A DNA stretch of 64,000 bases from Planktothrix rubescens CCAP 1459/22 (GCA_904830895.1 LR882958.1:2164001-2228000), one strand, 5' to 3'. Positions 35,058 through 44,371 are shown, counted from the first letter of the stretch. Made by a program: numbers and translations. The notes: generated by a model from the letters alone, not told the origin.

Positions 35058-37760
35058 TCACACCACCCGCCAAATCATAATCGTGCCGTCATCACCACCA
35101 CTCACAAGGGTCTGCCCATCCGGGCTAATGGCGACGGACTTAACCTCATCAGAATGCTCAGTCAGGGTGCCAAGTTCCTGCCCCGTACTCAAATCCCAAA
35201 TGGTAATCGTGTCATCACCACCACTCACGAGGGTCTGCCCATCTGGGCTGATGGCGACGGAATGAACCCACCAGTTCAAATCCACAGTGAGGGTACGAAG
35301 TTCTACGCCCGTACTCAACTGCCAAATCTTAATCGTGTTGTCATTACCGCCACCCATAAAATGCACAACAGTATCACTACTCACAAGAATCTGCCCATCG
35401 GGGCTGATGGCGAGGGAATTAATCGAGCCAGCCCCAGTCAGGGTGCGAAGTTCCTGCCCCGTACTTAACTGCCAAACCGTAATCGTGTTGTCATCACTGC
35501 CACTCACAACAGTCTGCCCATCTGGGCTGATGGCGAGGGAATTAATTAAGCAATCCCCTTTCAGGGTGCGGAGTTCCTGCCCCGTACTCAACTGCCAAAT
35601 CTTAATTTTATTGATTGTATTGTAATCATTGCCCCTTACAACAGTATAAGACTTCCAATCGAAATAATCGCTCCTGACAACAGTATGACTGCTACTGACA
35701 AGAATTTGCCCATCCGGGCTGATGGCAAGGGAATTAATCAAGCCATCCCCTTCCAGGGTGCGGAGTTCCTGCCCCGTACTCAACTGCCAAATCTTAATCG
35801 TCTTGTCACTACTGCCACTCACAACAGTCTGCCCATCTGGGCTGATGACGACGGAATTAACCGAGTCAGAATGCCCAGTCAGGGTGCGAAGTTCCTGCCC
35901 CGTACTCAAATCCCAAATAGTAATCGTGTTGTCATCACTACCACTGACAAGAATTTGCCCATCCGGGCTAATGGCGACGGAATTAACCGACCCAGAATGT
36001 CCAAGGGTGTAAGCAACTGAGGCATTTTCTAGCTTGCGTTTGCGCTCAATTTCTCGTTGTCGCTGACGTTTGGCTTCTTGTTGACGTTTGTATTCCGCTT
36101 CTTGGCGCTGCATCGCCACCCGAATCATTTCCTGGTGTTGACTTTCCCCAATAGCAGCCAAACACCCATTCAGCTTTTCCAAATATTCTTTATCCCCCAC
36201 CGTCAAAGCTGATGTAACAGCCTCTAATAACTCCAACAAACCCGGTTTTTGTTCTTCAATAGAAGAAACCCGATTTCTCAACATCAGCCAAACTTTTATC
36301 GAATACTTAATCTGTTTTCTAGCCCAAGATTGATCGGGTAAATGACTCAAACTCAGAGCTAAATCTAAATATAAATCGGGAATCAGATGAGGGCGATCGC
36401 ATCCTGCTAATTGATAGAGATTTTGATAGCTATAAACAATCTCACCCACCAGCATTTGCTTCAAACTTTCACTCGGCACTTTTTCCAATAATCCCGGCAA
36501 CAGTTCCGGCAATTTCGGATGCACATCTGCATGGGAGAAATGATAGCGATCAGCCATCAAACCGACTAAAATACAATGACAAATCCCTAAAAATTGCGCC
36601 AGTTCTCGAATATATTTATCTTCCCGCACATTGTATTTATAATCGTGCTGACCGCTTCTGCCAAACTCCCGGTCTTCTTCCTCTTCTTCTAAAATTAAAA
36701 GATTCAGTTCATCATCCCCACCCCGTCGCTTCAGATCCTCTAAACTTCTGCCTTTTTCTAACAACTTCATTCGGTACTCTCGCCACTCTTGGGCATATTT
36801 GCGGGCGATGGGATACAAAACTTCTTTCCAGGGAACCGTCAGGACTTTTTCATAATGAGGGACTTTTTCTAGCATATCCCAACCTGCTAAATAAATCCGT
36901 AGCAAATCCCCATCAACTTTAGACTCTAAAACCACAGTAGGAATTGATTTAAGGACATGATGCAAAATATCCACCGCAATCTTACCATGAGAAGATTTGC
37001 TTTCCCAATCTGCACCTTGATATCTGACAGGTCTTTCCTGACTGGTGAGGGGATAATATTTGCAAAATTCCTGCACTTGATCCGTTAAGGAAACTTCTAT
37101 TTTACTAAAACCTTGGGCAGCATTGGGGAACTTTTCAAACTCTAATGCTGGAGGTGAAATAATCACTAAAAGCGGAATATTCCGATAATTTTCTTGATAG
37201 ATTTTGTAAGCATCTAAAATCACTCTAGCTGGAGTTTTAAGGGGAAAAGTGTCTCGAATTTCTTTATCATCGGTGAGTTCTATCGCAGTTGACAATTGAA
37301 TGCGAGATAATATTAGTTGAGTTTCCCGACGGTATTCTTCTAATCGTTGTTCATGTTGTAAGCTTCTTGCTAACTGTTCTGCTTCAAAATCTTGTCGTTT
37401 TTGCAGTCGTGAATTTTCGCAAAACTGTCGATAGTCTTCAAGTTCTCGATTAAATTTTTGTCTTACTCCTTCCAAATCGGCTTGAAATTCTTGCCCTCTG
37501 GTTTGCATAGCAAATTGAGTATCAATTTTTAACGCTTCTAAAGACGCTTGAAATGTTTGTTGACGTTCTTGTAAGGTAAATTGAGAAGCTATTCTATAAC
37601 CTTCTAATTCTGCCTGAAATTCTTGGCGATTTGCTTCTAAATAAAACTGAGTTTCAATTTGATCAATTGTATTTTGTCGTTGCGCCATGGCTACCACTGT
37701 TTGCGGTGCAAAAAATCCTTGAATTGCTGTTATCATTCCTTCAGCAAAATTCCAAACCAT
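35058..37760 (-). CDS. Coiled-coil/WD40-repeat protein with uncharacterised middle domain
   Basis: A 900-aa protein. Residues about 25-170 are a long charged coiled coil with an internal pattern (EFQAELEGYRIASQ, TFQASLEALKIDTQ, EFQADLEGVRQKFN). Residues about 175-570 are a globular region I do not recognise (TPARVILDAYKIYQENYRNI, SSHGKIAVDILHHVLKSIP, YHFSHADVHPKLPELLPGLL). A second short charged helix (RQEAEYKRQQEAKRQRQRE) leads into about seven WD40 repeats (SVNSVAISPDGQILVSGSDD ... ITIWDLSTGQEL), enough for one propeller. Two blades have inserts (about residues 695-715 and 790-800). Probably a scaffold or sensor. There is no NTPase domain. Confidence 0.82.
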   Translation of the reverse strand: MVWNFAEGMITAIQGFFAPQTVVAMAQRQNTIDQIETQFYLEANRQEFQAELEGYRIASQFTLQERQQTFQASLEALKIDTQFAMQTRGQEFQADLEGVRQKFNRELEDYRQFCENSRLQKRQDFEAEQLARSLQHEQRLEEYRRETQLILSRIQLSTAIELTDDKEIRDTFPLKTPARVILDAYKIYQENYRNIPLLVIISPPALEFEKFPNAAQGFSKIEVSLTDQVQEFCKYYPLTSQERPVRYQGADWESKSSHGKIAVDILHHVLKSIPTVVLESKVDGDLLRIYLAGWDMLEKVPHYEKVLTVPWKEVLYPIARKYAQEWREYRMKLLEKGRSLEDLKRRGGDDELNLLILEEEEEDREFGRSGQHDYKYNVREDKYIRELAQFLGICHCILVGLMADRYHFSHADVHPKLPELLPGLLEKVPSESLKQMLVGEIVYSYQNLYQLAGCDRPHLIPDLYLDLALSLSHLPDQSWARKQIKYSIKVWLMLRNRVSSIEEQKPGLLELLEAVTSALTVGDKEYLEKLNGCLAAIGESQHQEMIRVAMQRQEAEYKRQQEAKRQRQREIERKRKLENASVAYTLGHSGSVNSVAISPDGQILVSGSDDNTITIWDLSTGQELRTLTGHSDSVNSVVISPDGQTVVSGSSDKTIKIWQLSTGQELRTLEGDGLINSLAISPDGQILVSSSHTVVRSDYFDWKSYTVVRGNDYNTINKIKIWQLSTGQELRTLKGDCLINSLAISPDGQTVVSGSDDNTITVWQLSTGQELRTLTGAGSINSLAISPDGQILVSSDTVVHFMGGGNDNTIKIWQLSTGVELRTLTVDLNWWVHSVAISPDGQTLVSGGDDTITIWDLSTGQELGTLTEHSDEVKSVAISPDGQTLVSGGDDGTIMIWRVV

Positions 37761-37782
37761 TTTAATTCCTCCTGGGGTTTTC

Positions 37783-37797
37783 AGAAACCCGGTTTCT
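37783..37797. repeat. AGAAACCCGGTTTCT palindrome, perfect copy
   Basis: It lies 22 bases upstream of the WD40 gene start and 16 bases after the stop of the 52-aa minus-strand gene at 37814, so it could influence transcription passing from one to the other. Confidence 0.85.
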
Positions 37798-37813
37798 CGG
37801 TTTCCGATTTAAA

Positions 37814-37972
37814 CTAAGATAAATTCAATATTTGCTTAACTTCATCTAAAGAAAAAGTAGGACTTTCTTGTTCTTCTTGCTGTGCTGTTCTTAACTCTTG
37901 TAAATCCTGTAAATTTTCTAATATTTTTTGAATTTTAACAAATTCTTCACTCAATTTAATCTCAAAAGACAT
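37814..37972 (-). CDS. 52-aa hypothetical protein with strong RBS
   Basis: MSFEIKLSEEFVKIQKILEN, then a Gln/Glu-rich stretch and LDEVKQILNLS. The product is predicted as a short helical protein with a coiled-coil-like heptad pattern. A near-ideal AGGAGG sits 9 bases before the ATG. The gene reads in the same direction as, and just upstream of, the WD40 gene, and diverges from hicBA at 38154. A decayed copy sits at 30846-30872 before another TA module. No family recognised. It could be a leader gene of the WD40 operon or a partner of it. Confidence 0.6.
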   Translation of the reverse strand: MSFEIKLSEEFVKIQKILENLQDLQELRTAQQEEQESPTFSLDEVKQILNLS

Positions 37973-38153
37973 GGGCTATATCCTCCTAATCGTTGTTAAT
38001 CTAGTATAGCGCGATCACATCACATCCCTACAGACCAAGGTATTATACATCTTTTAAAAATAGCGATCGCCCCATACCAACTCAAAACCAAATCAGTTAT
38101 ACTGGGATTATGTTTTAATTTGTACCCTAAGAGCAATGTAAAATAGGCTAAAT

Positions 38154-38366
38154 ATGAGCAATACCTATACGGCAATTATTAAACAAGATGGGAATTGGTG
38201 GATTGGCTGGATTGAAGAAATTCCAGGAGTGAATTGTCAAGAATCTTCCCGTGATCAATTATTGGCAAGTCTTAAAACTACGTTGGAAGAGGCATTAGAA
38301 TTTAATCGCCAAGATGCTATTAATGCTGCTAATGGTAATTACCAAGAAGAAAAAATAGCGGTATGA
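38154..38366 (+). CDS. hicB: HicB-family antitoxin
   Basis: A 70-aa HicB: MSNTYTAIIKQDGNWWIGWIEEIPGVNCQ with the partial RNase H fold, then SRDQLLASLKTTLEEALEFN. It has no separate DNA-binding domain. The stop overlaps the hicA start by 4 bases (ATGA). The leader contains TATACT in a segment duplicated before the RelE module at 31047. Confidence 0.9.
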   Translation: MSNTYTAIIKQDGNWWIGWIEEIPGVNCQESSRDQLLASLKTTLEEALEFNRQDAINAANGNYQEEKIAV

Positions 38367-38551
38367 AGCGTAAAGAATTTATCCGCTATCTTCATTCTCA
38401 GGGTTGTGAGTTAATTCGAGAAGGAAGTCGTCACTCTTGGTGGTATAATCCTGTTTTAAATAAAAGAACAGCCGTTCCCAGACATACTGAAATTAGTGAT
38501 ATCCTGGCTCATAAAATCTGTAAAGATCTGGGTATAAAATCCTTCAAATAA
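38363..38551 (+). CDS. hicA: HicA-family mRNA interferase toxin
   Basis: A 62-aa toxin with the double-stranded RNA-binding-like fold: MKRKEFIRYLHSQGCELIRE, the active-site His in GSRHSWWYNP, then TAVPRHTEISDILAHKICKD. The catalytic Gly-Ser-x-His context is intact. The antitoxin-first order differs from many hicAB operons but is common in cyanobacteria. A downstream gene starts directly after its stop. Confidence 0.92.
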   Translation: MKRKEFIRYLHSQGCELIREGSRHSWWYNPVLNKRTAVPRHTEISDILAHKICKDLGIKSFK

Positions 38552-39229
38552 ATGATGGATGAAATGAATAATGCTATGAGAAAACCAGAAACTGTTAAAG
38601 CGTTAGAAGAACTCGGACGGGTACAACTTTCTAAAAGTTTTTTTATGCGGGAATTTATATACTCGGAAATTTCTCAAATAGAGGGTATTCCTAATATACC
38701 AGATGATCCAGAATTAGCGATCGCAGCCGGAAAAAACCTCTGTAAAAATGTACTAGAACCCCTGCAAGATGCTCTCGGAAAAATTAGTATTCGTTCTGCT
38801 TATCGGTCTTGTGAAGTGAATGCTAAAGGCGCAGAAAATAAGAATCAATATAATTGTGCCTCCAATGAAAGCAATTATGCCGCCCATATTTGGGATAGAC
38901 GAGATAAAAATGGTTATATGGGAGCAACGGCTTGTATTATTGTCACTTCTTTTATTCCCTATTATGAACGGACTAAAGATTGGACAGCCTTGGCTTGGTG
39001 GATACATGATCAGATTAAAAGTTATGCTGAGATGGAGTTTTTCCTGAAATATGCAGCATTTAATATTAGATGGCATGAAGATCCAAATTATCCAAAATCC
39101 ATCTATAGTTATGTTGAAAATCCCCATACTAAAAAAACCAGAGGATATTTAACCAATAAAAACATGGATAATTTTACAGGTTCCCATGCAGAATTTTATC
39201 AAGATTTTATTCGGGATCTTAAAAAATAA
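38552..39229 (+). CDS. Peptidase M15-like conserved protein
   Basis: The 225-aa protein matches a conserved bacterial family annotated as M15-type peptidase: SFFMREFIYSEISQIEGIPN, IPDDPELAIAAGKNLCKNVL, IRSAYRSCEVNAKG, NCASNESNYAAHIWDRRDKN, GATACIIV, DWTALAWWIHDQI and AAFNIRWHEDPN. The SAYRS and HIWD motifs correspond to the substrate/zinc region of D-Ala-D-Ala-type peptidases (VanY/endolysin fold). The ATG follows the hicA stop without a gap, so it may be cotranscribed with the TA pair. Its 3' end overlaps the convergent P450 gene by 11 bases. Substrate unproven. Confidence 0.7.
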   Translation: MMDEMNNAMRKPETVKALEELGRVQLSKSFFMREFIYSEISQIEGIPNIPDDPELAIAAGKNLCKNVLEPLQDALGKISIRSAYRSCEVNAKGAENKNQYNCASNESNYAAHIWDRRDKNGYMGATACIIVTSFIPYYERTKDWTALAWWIHDQIKSYAEMEFFLKYAAFNIRWHEDPNYPKSIYSYVENPHTKKTRGYLTNKNMDNFTGSHAEFYQDFIRDLKK

Positions 39230-40583
39230 TATGAAGTGGAAGTTTCTTTAGTAGTTGCATTTTAATCCCGCCTTTGGGGGCTAAAGTTACCCCTCGACGT
39301 ACCGCTTTTACCGGTTGTTTTTCCAACAAATTTAACTCATAATTCAACAAAATTGTAGCTAAAACTAACTTCATTTCATATTGAGCTAAAGCCATTCCTA
39401 TACATAAACGACTTCCTCCTCCGAAGGGAAGAAATTCATAGGGGGAAAACTTACGTTCTAAAAAGCGTTCCGGTTTAAATTGATCCGCTTGCGGATATAA
39501 GTCTTCCCGTCGATGGGTTAAATAAATACAGCCGACTACTGGAGTTTTTGGCGGTAATTGATAACCCATTAAATCGACAGATTCTTTATTGGTTCGAGCA
39601 AATGTTAACATTGCCACGGGATAAATTCGCAAGGTTTCCTGACAAACTGCTGTTAAATAGGGTAAGCGAAAAATATCCATTCCCTCAGCATTTTCAGGTA
39701 AACTTTTTAACTCTTGAATTAATTTTTTATGGACTTCTGGCTGGCTATGAATCCAATATAAAGCCCAGGACATTGCCGTAGCTGTGGTTTCATGCCCAGC
39801 AAATAATAAGGTTAATAATTCATCTCGTAATTCTTGATCCGTCATCGGGTTGCCTTCTTCATCCCTGGCAGCCATCATTAAATGCAGCATATCCTTACGA
39901 GATTCATCGAGGTTTTCACGACGTTCTCGAATTTCTGTATATAATAATTCATCAATTTCTTGACGTTGTTTTAAGAAATATCCCCAAGGACTCCAAGAGC
40001 CTAAATTTTGTTGTAAAATAGGAAAGAATAAAAAACTAGAACTGAAAGGAGATTTAAAAACGTCTAATATTCCTGATAACAAACGTTTTAACTGACTATA
40101 TCGTTCTCCTGCATAGACCCCAAAAACCACTTTTAAAATCACATCTAAAGAAATTGCTTGCAGGGTTTCTCGGGCGGTAAAAGACTGTCCTTCGGAGCAT
40201 TGACCGATGACTTTTTGGGTAATATCTGTGATTAATTCCCCATAATCTCGCATTCTTTCCCCATGAAAGGATGGCATTAATAATTTCCGTTCTCGTTTAT
40301 GGCGATCGCCCTCTAACATAAAGATAGAATTATCTCCGGTTAAAGGCTGTAAAATTTTATTAAAAGCACCTGGAGCTTCAAAGATATCATCGGTTAAAAT
40401 TTTCTGAATGGCTTGGGGATGACTCACGAAAACCCAAGGAGTTTTTGCCCCCAGAATATAATTACTAAAAATATCCCCATATTTTTGGGTATGGGTATCC
40501 ATATAATTAAGCGGATCAGAAATCCAATATACTTTTTCTTGAAAAGCTGGACGTGGGGATGCGGGAGGAAGTTGTGTATTCAT
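39219..40583 (-). CDS. Cytochrome P450, CYP110-like
   Basis: A 454-aa heme monooxygenase with all P450 landmarks: the I-helix oxygen-activation motif LLFAGHETTATAMSW, the ExxR of CQETLRIYP, the PERF motif (FKPERFLERKF) and the heme-binding loop FLPFGGGSRLCIGMALA with the axial Cys. The N-terminus (LPPASPRPAFQEKVYWISDP) lacks a membrane anchor. Sequence style fits the cyanobacterial CYP110 family, whose members hydroxylate fatty acids, alkanes or terpenes. No redox partner gene is nearby. ATG 40583 preferred to a TTG 6 bases upstream. Confidence 0.93.
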   Translation of the reverse strand: MNTQLPPASPRPAFQEKVYWISDPLNYMDTHTQKYGDIFSNYILGAKTPWVFVSHPQAIQKILTDDIFEAPGAFNKILQPLTGDNSIFMLEGDRHKRERKLLMPSFHGERMRDYGELITDITQKVIGQCSEGQSFTARETLQAISLDVILKVVFGVYAGERYSQLKRLLSGILDVFKSPFSSSFLFFPILQQNLGSWSPWGYFLKQRQEIDELLYTEIRERRENLDESRKDMLHLMMAARDEEGNPMTDQELRDELLTLLFAGHETTATAMSWALYWIHSQPEVHKKLIQELKSLPENAEGMDIFRLPYLTAVCQETLRIYPVAMLTFARTNKESVDLMGYQLPPKTPVVGCIYLTHRREDLYPQADQFKPERFLERKFSPYEFLPFGGGSRLCIGMALAQYEMKLVLATILLNYELNLLEKQPVKAVRRGVTLAPKGGIKMQLLKKLPLHIIF

Positions 40584-40828
40584 AATCAAAGTTTCAGAGT
40601 GATCAAATTAGGTTATCGTTTCTTCTATATTAACTATATACAAAAATTTTGCAACCAGGTTTAAATACTCCCCGGAGACCCCAATAGTAAACTAATTTTC
40701 TCTATATTCATTGACATCAATGATTTTAATTTATTTATCGGTTTCAAAAATAAAATCATTTTTAGGGACAAGCAATTGTAAAATAAATCTTAACTCAAAA
40801 AATTAGAATGACCGAGAAGGGATTAAAT

Positions 40829-43021
40829 ATGACAACAACAATACCAGAATTTTGTCAAGGAATTCAGTATTTTAAAGACAGTTTCCCCGAATTCGACCGC
40901 TATGGGAATACCCCAATTATTGCTGAAAATACTGTATCAATTTCCGATGCCCATGATACTAAGGCTGCCTATCAAACCTTACTCTATGCCGATGCCCTGC
41001 GTTATTTGACCTTACAAGTCACCGCCAGTAAAGCCTCTGGACACCCAGGGGGATTTGCTTCTAGTGTGGAAGCTTATGCGGCCTTGGTGATGCTGGGTCA
41101 TAAAAATATTATGACAGAAGTGGGACACCATGCCCCAGGATTTTATAGTGCGGTCTTCTTGGATCGCTCCCTGGAGGATATGGGAATTGTCACCGTCCAA
41201 CAATTGCGCGATCGCTTTCGCGAAAAACATGGACTACTTGGCCACCTTTCTGGCTTTATTCCCGGCCTGCTGAACCCCGCCGGGCCATTGGGACAGGGAC
41301 AACATTTTGCCATGGCCGCAGCCCTGTTACACCGGAACGTCCTATTTCCCTTCACTCTCGGCGATGGGGGCATGGGGGAACCGTACCCCATGAGTAGCAT
41401 GATGCACTTCCATACCGCCTATCCTGAAGTGACTAATTTCTTGCCTGTGTTGGTTTGGAATGGTTACAGTCAAGAGCATCATAGCATGGTTTCTACGAAA
41501 ACTAATGCAGAAATGATTGCTTACTGGAAAGGAAATGGATTTTCAGAAGTGATTTTAGTCGATGCGAAAGATTTTGATGATCAAAATCAAGCGGGTAATT
41601 ATGTTGATAGTACCGCCTTTTCTATTAATAAACGAATTGAATTTACCCAAGCAATTTTAGTGGCAATGGATAAAGCTGCAAAATCGGCTTTAGAGGGTAA
41701 ACTAACGGTGTTTATTATTAAACAATTGAAAGGAGCGGGAGTTCACGCCCTGGGTGCAAAATCCCATAATCTTTATCCAGGGGATACCTTAGATAGTCCC
41801 CATATTATTAACGCTTTAAAAGAACGGGCCTTACCTGTGGCAGCTTGGGAATTAGTGCGGACAAATTTAGAGCGTTCTAGTGGTGGCCCAGCAGCCAAAA
41901 CCGTTGTCACAGAGTTTGATTACCATTTAGCGGATCTGGGTGAATTACCCTTAGAAGAATATGCTGTTGGTGGTGATCCCAAGGTTTCTACAACCGCAAT
42001 GGGGGCGTTAGTAGTTCATGTCGGGCAAAAAGATCCCCATTTTATTGTTACCAATGCTGATGGAAATGCGGCTTCGGGAATTAACAATATTAACCAGGGA
42101 TTAAAGATTATTCACCCAACAACGGATAATATTTATTTTCAACAACCCCAAGGGCAAGTTTATGAACCCTTAAGCGAAGATGCTTGTGCCGGGTTAGCGG
42201 TGGGATTATCCTTATTAGGAGCCCGAACATTATGGTGTTCTTATGAGTCTTTTGCGATTAACGGTGTGCCAGTTTTGCAAACCGTAGCTCAAGCTATGGC
42301 TGAGTTACGACGTCCTACCCCCTCAACGGTGTGTTTATTCACCGCCGGAGCCTTAGAACAGGGTCGCAATGGTTGGACACACCAACGGCCTGAAATTGAG
42401 GCCTATTTCGCAGCTATGATGCGAAGTGGGAACGTTTTTCCGGTGTTTCCTCCCGACGCCAATAGCATTCAAGTGTGCTATAATTGGGCTTTAAATACCA
42501 AAAATAAGAGCATTATTATCACCGCCAGTAAGTCCCCCTTACCCATCCGCACCACCTTTGAGCAAACTGATCAAGGGTTAAAAGATGGGGCGGTGGTCTT
42601 ACAGGAAGTTCCAGGGGATAAAACCGTGGTGTTTGCGGTGATTGGGGATATGACCTTAATTCCGGTGTTTGAAGCGGCAGCATTTTTGGAAACTGAAGGT
42701 ATTGGGGTGCGAATTGTTTCTGTTATTAACCCTCGGCGTTTATATCGTTCTCACGATGTTTTATCCGAGACTTGTTCCGAACCAGATAACGATTTTGCCA
42801 GTGATGAAACCTTTGATAAATTGTTTGCTGGAGATGCGTTAATTGGGGTAACAGGTGGTTCCAGTTTGATGTTAGAACCGATTATGTTACGCAGCAATTC
42901 TAAACGGGATACTTTTGCTTGGAAACGGGGGGAAACCACTGCCAGTGCAGGGGAATTAATGGCATTTAATGGTATTACTTCCGAGGCGTTGACGAAACGA
43001 GCTATTGAGTTAATTCATTAA
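40829..43021 (+). CDS. ThDP-dependent phosphoketolase/transketolase-like enzyme
   Basis: A protein of about 730 aa belonging to the transketolase/XFP superfamily. The N-terminal pyrophosphate domain carries TASKASGHPGGFASSVEAYA and the ThDP/Mg motif GDGGMGEPYPMSSM, and the central part has HALGAKSHNLYPG. The pyrimidine domain carries NADGNAASGINN and LSLLGARTLWCSYESFAINGV. Proteins of this type in cyanobacteria are often labelled xylulose-5-phosphate phosphoketolase or epimerase. Typical XFP motifs are only partly present, so the reaction is uncertain; cleavage or transfer on a ketose phosphate is the safe statement. The ATG at 40829 has GAAGGGA at proper distance; an upstream ATG (40808) does not. 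Confidence 0.75.
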   Translation: MTTTIPEFCQGIQYFKDSFPEFDRYGNTPIIAENTVSISDAHDTKAAYQTLLYADALRYLTLQVTASKASGHPGGFASSVEAYAALVMLGHKNIMTEVGHHAPGFYSAVFLDRSLEDMGIVTVQQLRDRFREKHGLLGHLSGFIPGLLNPAGPLGQGQHFAMAAALLHRNVLFPFTLGDGGMGEPYPMSSMMHFHTAYPEVTNFLPVLVWNGYSQEHHSMVSTKTNAEMIAYWKGNGFSEVILVDAKDFDDQNQAGNYVDSTAFSINKRIEFTQAILVAMDKAAKSALEGKLTVFIIKQLKGAGVHALGAKSHNLYPGDTLDSPHIINALKERALPVAAWELVRTNLERSSGGPAAKTVVTEFDYHLADLGELPLEEYAVGGDPKVSTTAMGALVVHVGQKDPHFIVTNADGNAASGINNINQGLKIIHPTTDNIYFQQPQGQVYEPLSEDACAGLAVGLSLLGARTLWCSYESFAINGVPVLQTVAQAMAELRRPTPSTVCLFTAGALEQGRNGWTHQRPEIEAYFAAMMRSGNVFPVFPPDANSIQVCYNWALNTKNKSIIITASKSPLPIRTTFEQTDQGLKDGAVVLQEVPGDKTVVFAVIGDMTLIPVFEAAAFLETEGIGVRIVSVINPRRLYRSHDVLSETCSEPDNDFASDETFDKLFAGDALIGVTGGSSLMLEPIMLRSNSKRDTFAWKRGETTASAGELMAFNGITSEALTKRAIELIH

Positions 43022-43055
43022 TATTTTCCGAGCTCAATAAACCTATATTATCCTC

Positions 43056-43085
43056 ATTCCCTGGTTCTGCTAGGGAATTTTTTAT
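43056..43085 (+). terminator. Rho-independent terminator after the ThDP enzyme gene
   Basis: ATTCCCT (43056-43062) pairs with AGGGAAT (43072-43078) and is followed by TTTTTATT. Confidence 0.85.
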
Positions 43086-43510
43086 TGAAGGATAAACTGT
43101 TAAGGATTTTAACCTCATAAGTAGGTAATCATATTTCGTTGTTGCAAGGATCTCCCCGATTTCAGAAAGATTGCCACTCTGTTGAAGTTATAGCACTACG
43201 CATTACAGTTAAGACACTTATAGCAGGGAACAGGCTGCGTCGTGAGCCGTGAGCCAGTCGAACGGTCGAACGAGAACAGGGAACGCCGGATCTGGGAGGA
43301 AAAGATTTCACCGTCTAGCTTTGCTGCATCACTCTTTGTCCTAATAGGTCTGGCGACTGCTATACTTATAAGTCCAGCAAACGAGTTCACTGTTCCCTGT
43401 TCTGATCCCACCGCACCCCCACCCATCCTTATTCTGTTGATAAGCATTACTAATTGTTATAAAACTTTATAAAAAGTTATAATAGGGAAGTCAGCTAACG
43501 AGCAATAGGA
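43086..43510. other. Intergenic region without a supportable gene
   Basis: 425 bases. It contains direct or inverted fragments of CAGGGAACAG (near 43223, 43274 and, inverted, 43391) and C-rich DNA, but no RNA gene or convincing ORF. The last 60 bases are AT-rich (AAAACTTTATAAAAAGTTAT) and probably hold the promoter of the DUF2993 gene. Confidence 0.5.
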
Positions 43511-44269
43511 ATGGTACAGGCTTTGTTTGGAAGCACTTCTTTTCAGAATCAAAGTGGCGATCGCCTTGTCAGTAAGGTGGTTGGGGCTGCGATCGCAGCT
43601 TTATTCAAACGTTCTGAAAAAATTGAAGCCAACGTTCGGGCGGAACCTGTAGCCAAGCTTTTGCAGGGAAGCGTCGATGGTTTCGATTTTATCGGTAACG
43701 GGATGCTGATGTACAATGGCCTCCGCATTGCTGTCATGGAACTCTATGTGCAGGCGGTGTCCATTGATTTCAGCGCGATTTTTACAGGTCAAGTCAAGTT
43801 ACGACAACCCACTCAAGCTAGTTTGCGGGTGGTATTAACCGAAGAGGACTTGACAGACTCTTTTAACACACCCTTTGTGGTAGAAAAACTCCAGCGCTTG
43901 CAATATCAGGGAGAATCCTTAACCTTTACAAAAACCCTGATGACAGTTACTCCTGAGAAAAATCTTAGAATTCAATCGGGAATTTTACTCGGAAATGCAG
44001 AAGAACCCGTCCAAGTTGATTTCACCACTCAAGTCGAGGTGGAAGATCGTCGGAAAATCCAATTTATTGACGTTCAATATAGCGGAAACCAGGAGGAAAT
44101 TAACCTCAGTCAAGCCATAGTCAACCATGTTAATGATTTATTAGATCTGGACAAATTTGCCTTAGATGGAACCCAATTAAAAGTAGATAGATTGCGAATT
44201 CAAAACAATTCCCTCATCTTTTATGGGTCAGCCCAAATCAACCAATTTCCCAAGGGTAAGAAAAACTAA
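43511..44269 (+). CDS. DUF2993 family protein (LmeA-like lipid-binding)
   Basis: The 252-aa protein matches the cyanobacterial DUF2993 family: ALFKRSEKIEANVRAEPVAK, LLQGSVDGFDFIGNGMLMYN, LRIAVMELYVQAVSIDFSAI, LRQPTQASLRVVLTEEDLTD and VDRLRIQNNSLIFYGSAQI. DUF2993 proteins adopt a lipid-binding fold in the TULIP/LmeA group. Role in cyanobacteria is not established. No signal peptide, but the amphipathic strand pattern suggests membrane association. Confidence 0.82.
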   Translation: MVQALFGSTSFQNQSGDRLVSKVVGAAIAALFKRSEKIEANVRAEPVAKLLQGSVDGFDFIGNGMLMYNGLRIAVMELYVQAVSIDFSAIFTGQVKLRQPTQASLRVVLTEEDLTDSFNTPFVVEKLQRLQYQGESLTFTKTLMTVTPEKNLRIQSGILLGNAEEPVQVDFTTQVEVEDRRKIQFIDVQYSGNQEEINLSQAIVNHVNDLLDLDKFALDGTQLKVDRLRIQNNSLIFYGSAQINQFPKGKKN

Positions 44270-44337
44270 ACCCTTGTTGATTTGCCCTTAAATTTGATTG
44301 CTGGAGGAGAATTGTTCAAGACCATTGCTTTTAGTTG

Positions 44338-44371
44338 AAAGTCGGGAAAAGCGAGTATTCTTCCCGACTTT
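44338..44371. terminator. Hairpin between convergent DUF2993 and psb35 genes
   Basis: AAAGTCGGGAA (44338-44348) pairs perfectly with TTCCCGACTTT (44361-44371). T-runs are short on both sides, so strength is uncertain. Confidence 0.6.

Noticed and set aside
35011-36020. Several plus-strand open frames opposite the WD40 repeats
   Set aside because: They are repeated antisense images of the WD40 units (recurring CPSGLMA and LPIRADG) and not independent genes.
43086-43510. Short open frames on both strands in the 425-base gap
   Set aside because: Low complexity, repeated CAGGGAACAG fragments, no RBS and no conserved-looking protein.
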